From assembly GCA_910578655.1 (NCBI GenBank), contig CAJTQE010000025.1:2681-14351 (forward strand): 11,671 nt of DNA, read 5' to 3'. The notes beneath the pieces are model-generated. The model did not search any database and had not been told where the DNA came from. It saw only the letters and a program-made list of their open reading frames with translations. This stretch comes from an uncultured Christensenella sp. Lineage in GTDB: Bacteria; Bacillota; Clostridia; Christensenellales; Borkfalkiaceae. Below are positions 10,886-11,671 of the stretch, piece by piece. The number at the start of each line of letters is the position of its first letter. Within the stretch, counting starts at the first letter, position 1. A program made the translations under genes and the position numbers.

Positions 10886-11671
10886 TAGGTCCATTTGAAG
10901 AAAATTCAATACACTGCGTCGACAGCTATCAAGCAATAAAACGCATTCCCGATAAGAGTATTGACTGTATTTACACCGATATACCTTACCTGTATCAACA
11001 AGGCGGTAGCGGTAGTAGCGAACTTGGCGAGAGAACAGCCAAGAAACGGTTAAGGCTTATGGGATACGACGATTCGCGCGCCGCTCTGAATGGAATGACT
11101 TACGGTGAAATGTTAAAGCAAGCGAAAAGGGGCGAATGTGAACAGCAAGGTCAATCTATTGAAAAGGGAATTGACTATGCAATTCTTGACGAATTCTGCC
11201 GAGTACTCAAAAAGATAAATGTTTTCATTTGGTGCAGTAAGTTACAACTGCTCGACATAATGAAATACTTCATCGACAAGAAAGGCTGTTTGTTTGAACT
11301 GCTGACTTGGAACAAAACAAACCCCACACCGCAGACAAACAACAGTTGGCTACCAGATATTGAATACTGCCTTTTCTTTCGTGAAAAGGGTGTGCCGCTC
11401 AATGACGGTTACGAACTCAAAAGTAAATGGTTTGTATCGGGCGCAAATAAGAGCGACAAGGACAAGTTTGAACACCCCACAATTAAACCGCTACAGCTCG
11501 TAACAAGGCATTTACAGCACGTTTGCGGGGGGGGGCACTCATATTTGACCCATTCGCTGGGAGCGGAACAACCTGCGTAGCAGCTAAGAATATCGGGCTT
11601 AACTACTTGGGTTTTGAGATAGACCCCAAGTGGGCAAAAATCGCCCAAGACCGACTCAATAACATTTCGTC
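10882..11671 (+). CDS. DNA methyltransferase (beta class), frame broken at G9, partial
   Basis: The motif order is that of beta-class N6-adenine/N4-cytosine methyltransferases: catalytic motif TDIPY (32-36, in place of DPPY) near the N-terminus, a target-recognition middle, HPTIKPLQLV, then the SAM-binding motif FDPFAGSGTT and GFEIDPKWAKIAQDRL at the C-terminus. The first frame stops at 11580, shortly after nine consecutive G (11527-11535). The SAM motif continues in the -1 frame from GCA 11535 to the window end. One extra G, two fewer G, or a -1 ribosomal slip would restore it. The start overlaps the previous stop (ATGA) and has no strong ribosome binding site. It probably protects phage DNA from restriction or regulates expression. 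The C-terminus lies outside the window. Confidence 0.87.

Noticed and set aside
1..11671. CRISPR array, rRNA, insertion sequence or transposase
   Set aside because: I saw no regular repeat-spacer series, no rRNA-like sequence and no transposase motif in any frame examined.

Overview
**Organism and element.** The window looks like part of a temperate phage, or a phage-like integrative element, of a Gram-positive, Clostridia-like host, probably from gut or rumen. The signs are moderately AT-rich DNA, strong AGGAGG-type ribosome binding sites, small overlapping genes, a tRNA island with encoded CCA ends, a tyrosine integrase beside a tRNA-derived attachment site, and a repressor/Cro-like switch. 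No capsid, portal or terminase gene is present, so 'phage' is inferred from the lysogeny module and from several small genes of phage type.

**Left block (37-4277, + strand).** Six tightly spaced or overlapping genes form one operon: three small proteins of unknown function, an ASCH (PUA-like) protein, a bacterial Ro60/Rsr orthologue (TROVE plus vWA) and the RNA ligase RtcB. This is an RNA quality-control and repair cassette.

**RNA island (4324-5338).** Directly after rtcB an extended -10 promoter starts a protein-free stretch of about 530 nt. It is dense in hairpins, its two ends pair (8 bp), and two hairpin loops are perfectly complementary over 8 nt. It is a candidate large ornate ncRNA; its size and its place beside a phage tRNA island resemble ROOL/GOLLD RNAs. 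tRNA-Glu(UUC), tRNA-Gln(UUG) and tRNA-Asn(GUU) follow, then a 147-nt structured spacer that can pair with the 5' acceptor strand of the next gene, tRNA-Thr(UGU). With Ro60 and RtcB upstream, this looks like an RNA-protein system (scaffold or Y-like RNA, Ro60, RNA ligase, replacement tRNAs).

**Accessory operon (5363-6567, + strand).** An unknown protein, a confident Tad1-type anti-Thoeris signal sponge, another unknown protein and a small XRE-type helix-turn-helix protein, ending at a terminator.

**Attachment region (6568-7155).** This interval has no protein gene. It holds several terminators, a partial tRNA-Ser on the minus strand that begins exactly at the anticodon loop (attP-like core), paired GGGTA repeats that may be integrase arm sites, and a complete tRNA-Ser(GGA) on the plus strand with its own promoter and terminator.

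**Lysogeny module (7156-10142).** The minus strand carries the integrase with its own promoter, a secreted lipoprotein (possible superinfection exclusion) and an XRE repressor. A 268-bp control region holds two facing promoters and two operator families. A Cro-like XRE protein follows on the plus strand.

**Right block (10182-11671, + strand).** A winged-helix-like regulator, a Cys-rich small protein and a beta-class DNA methyltransferase whose frame is broken at a run of nine G. The methyltransferase runs off the window.
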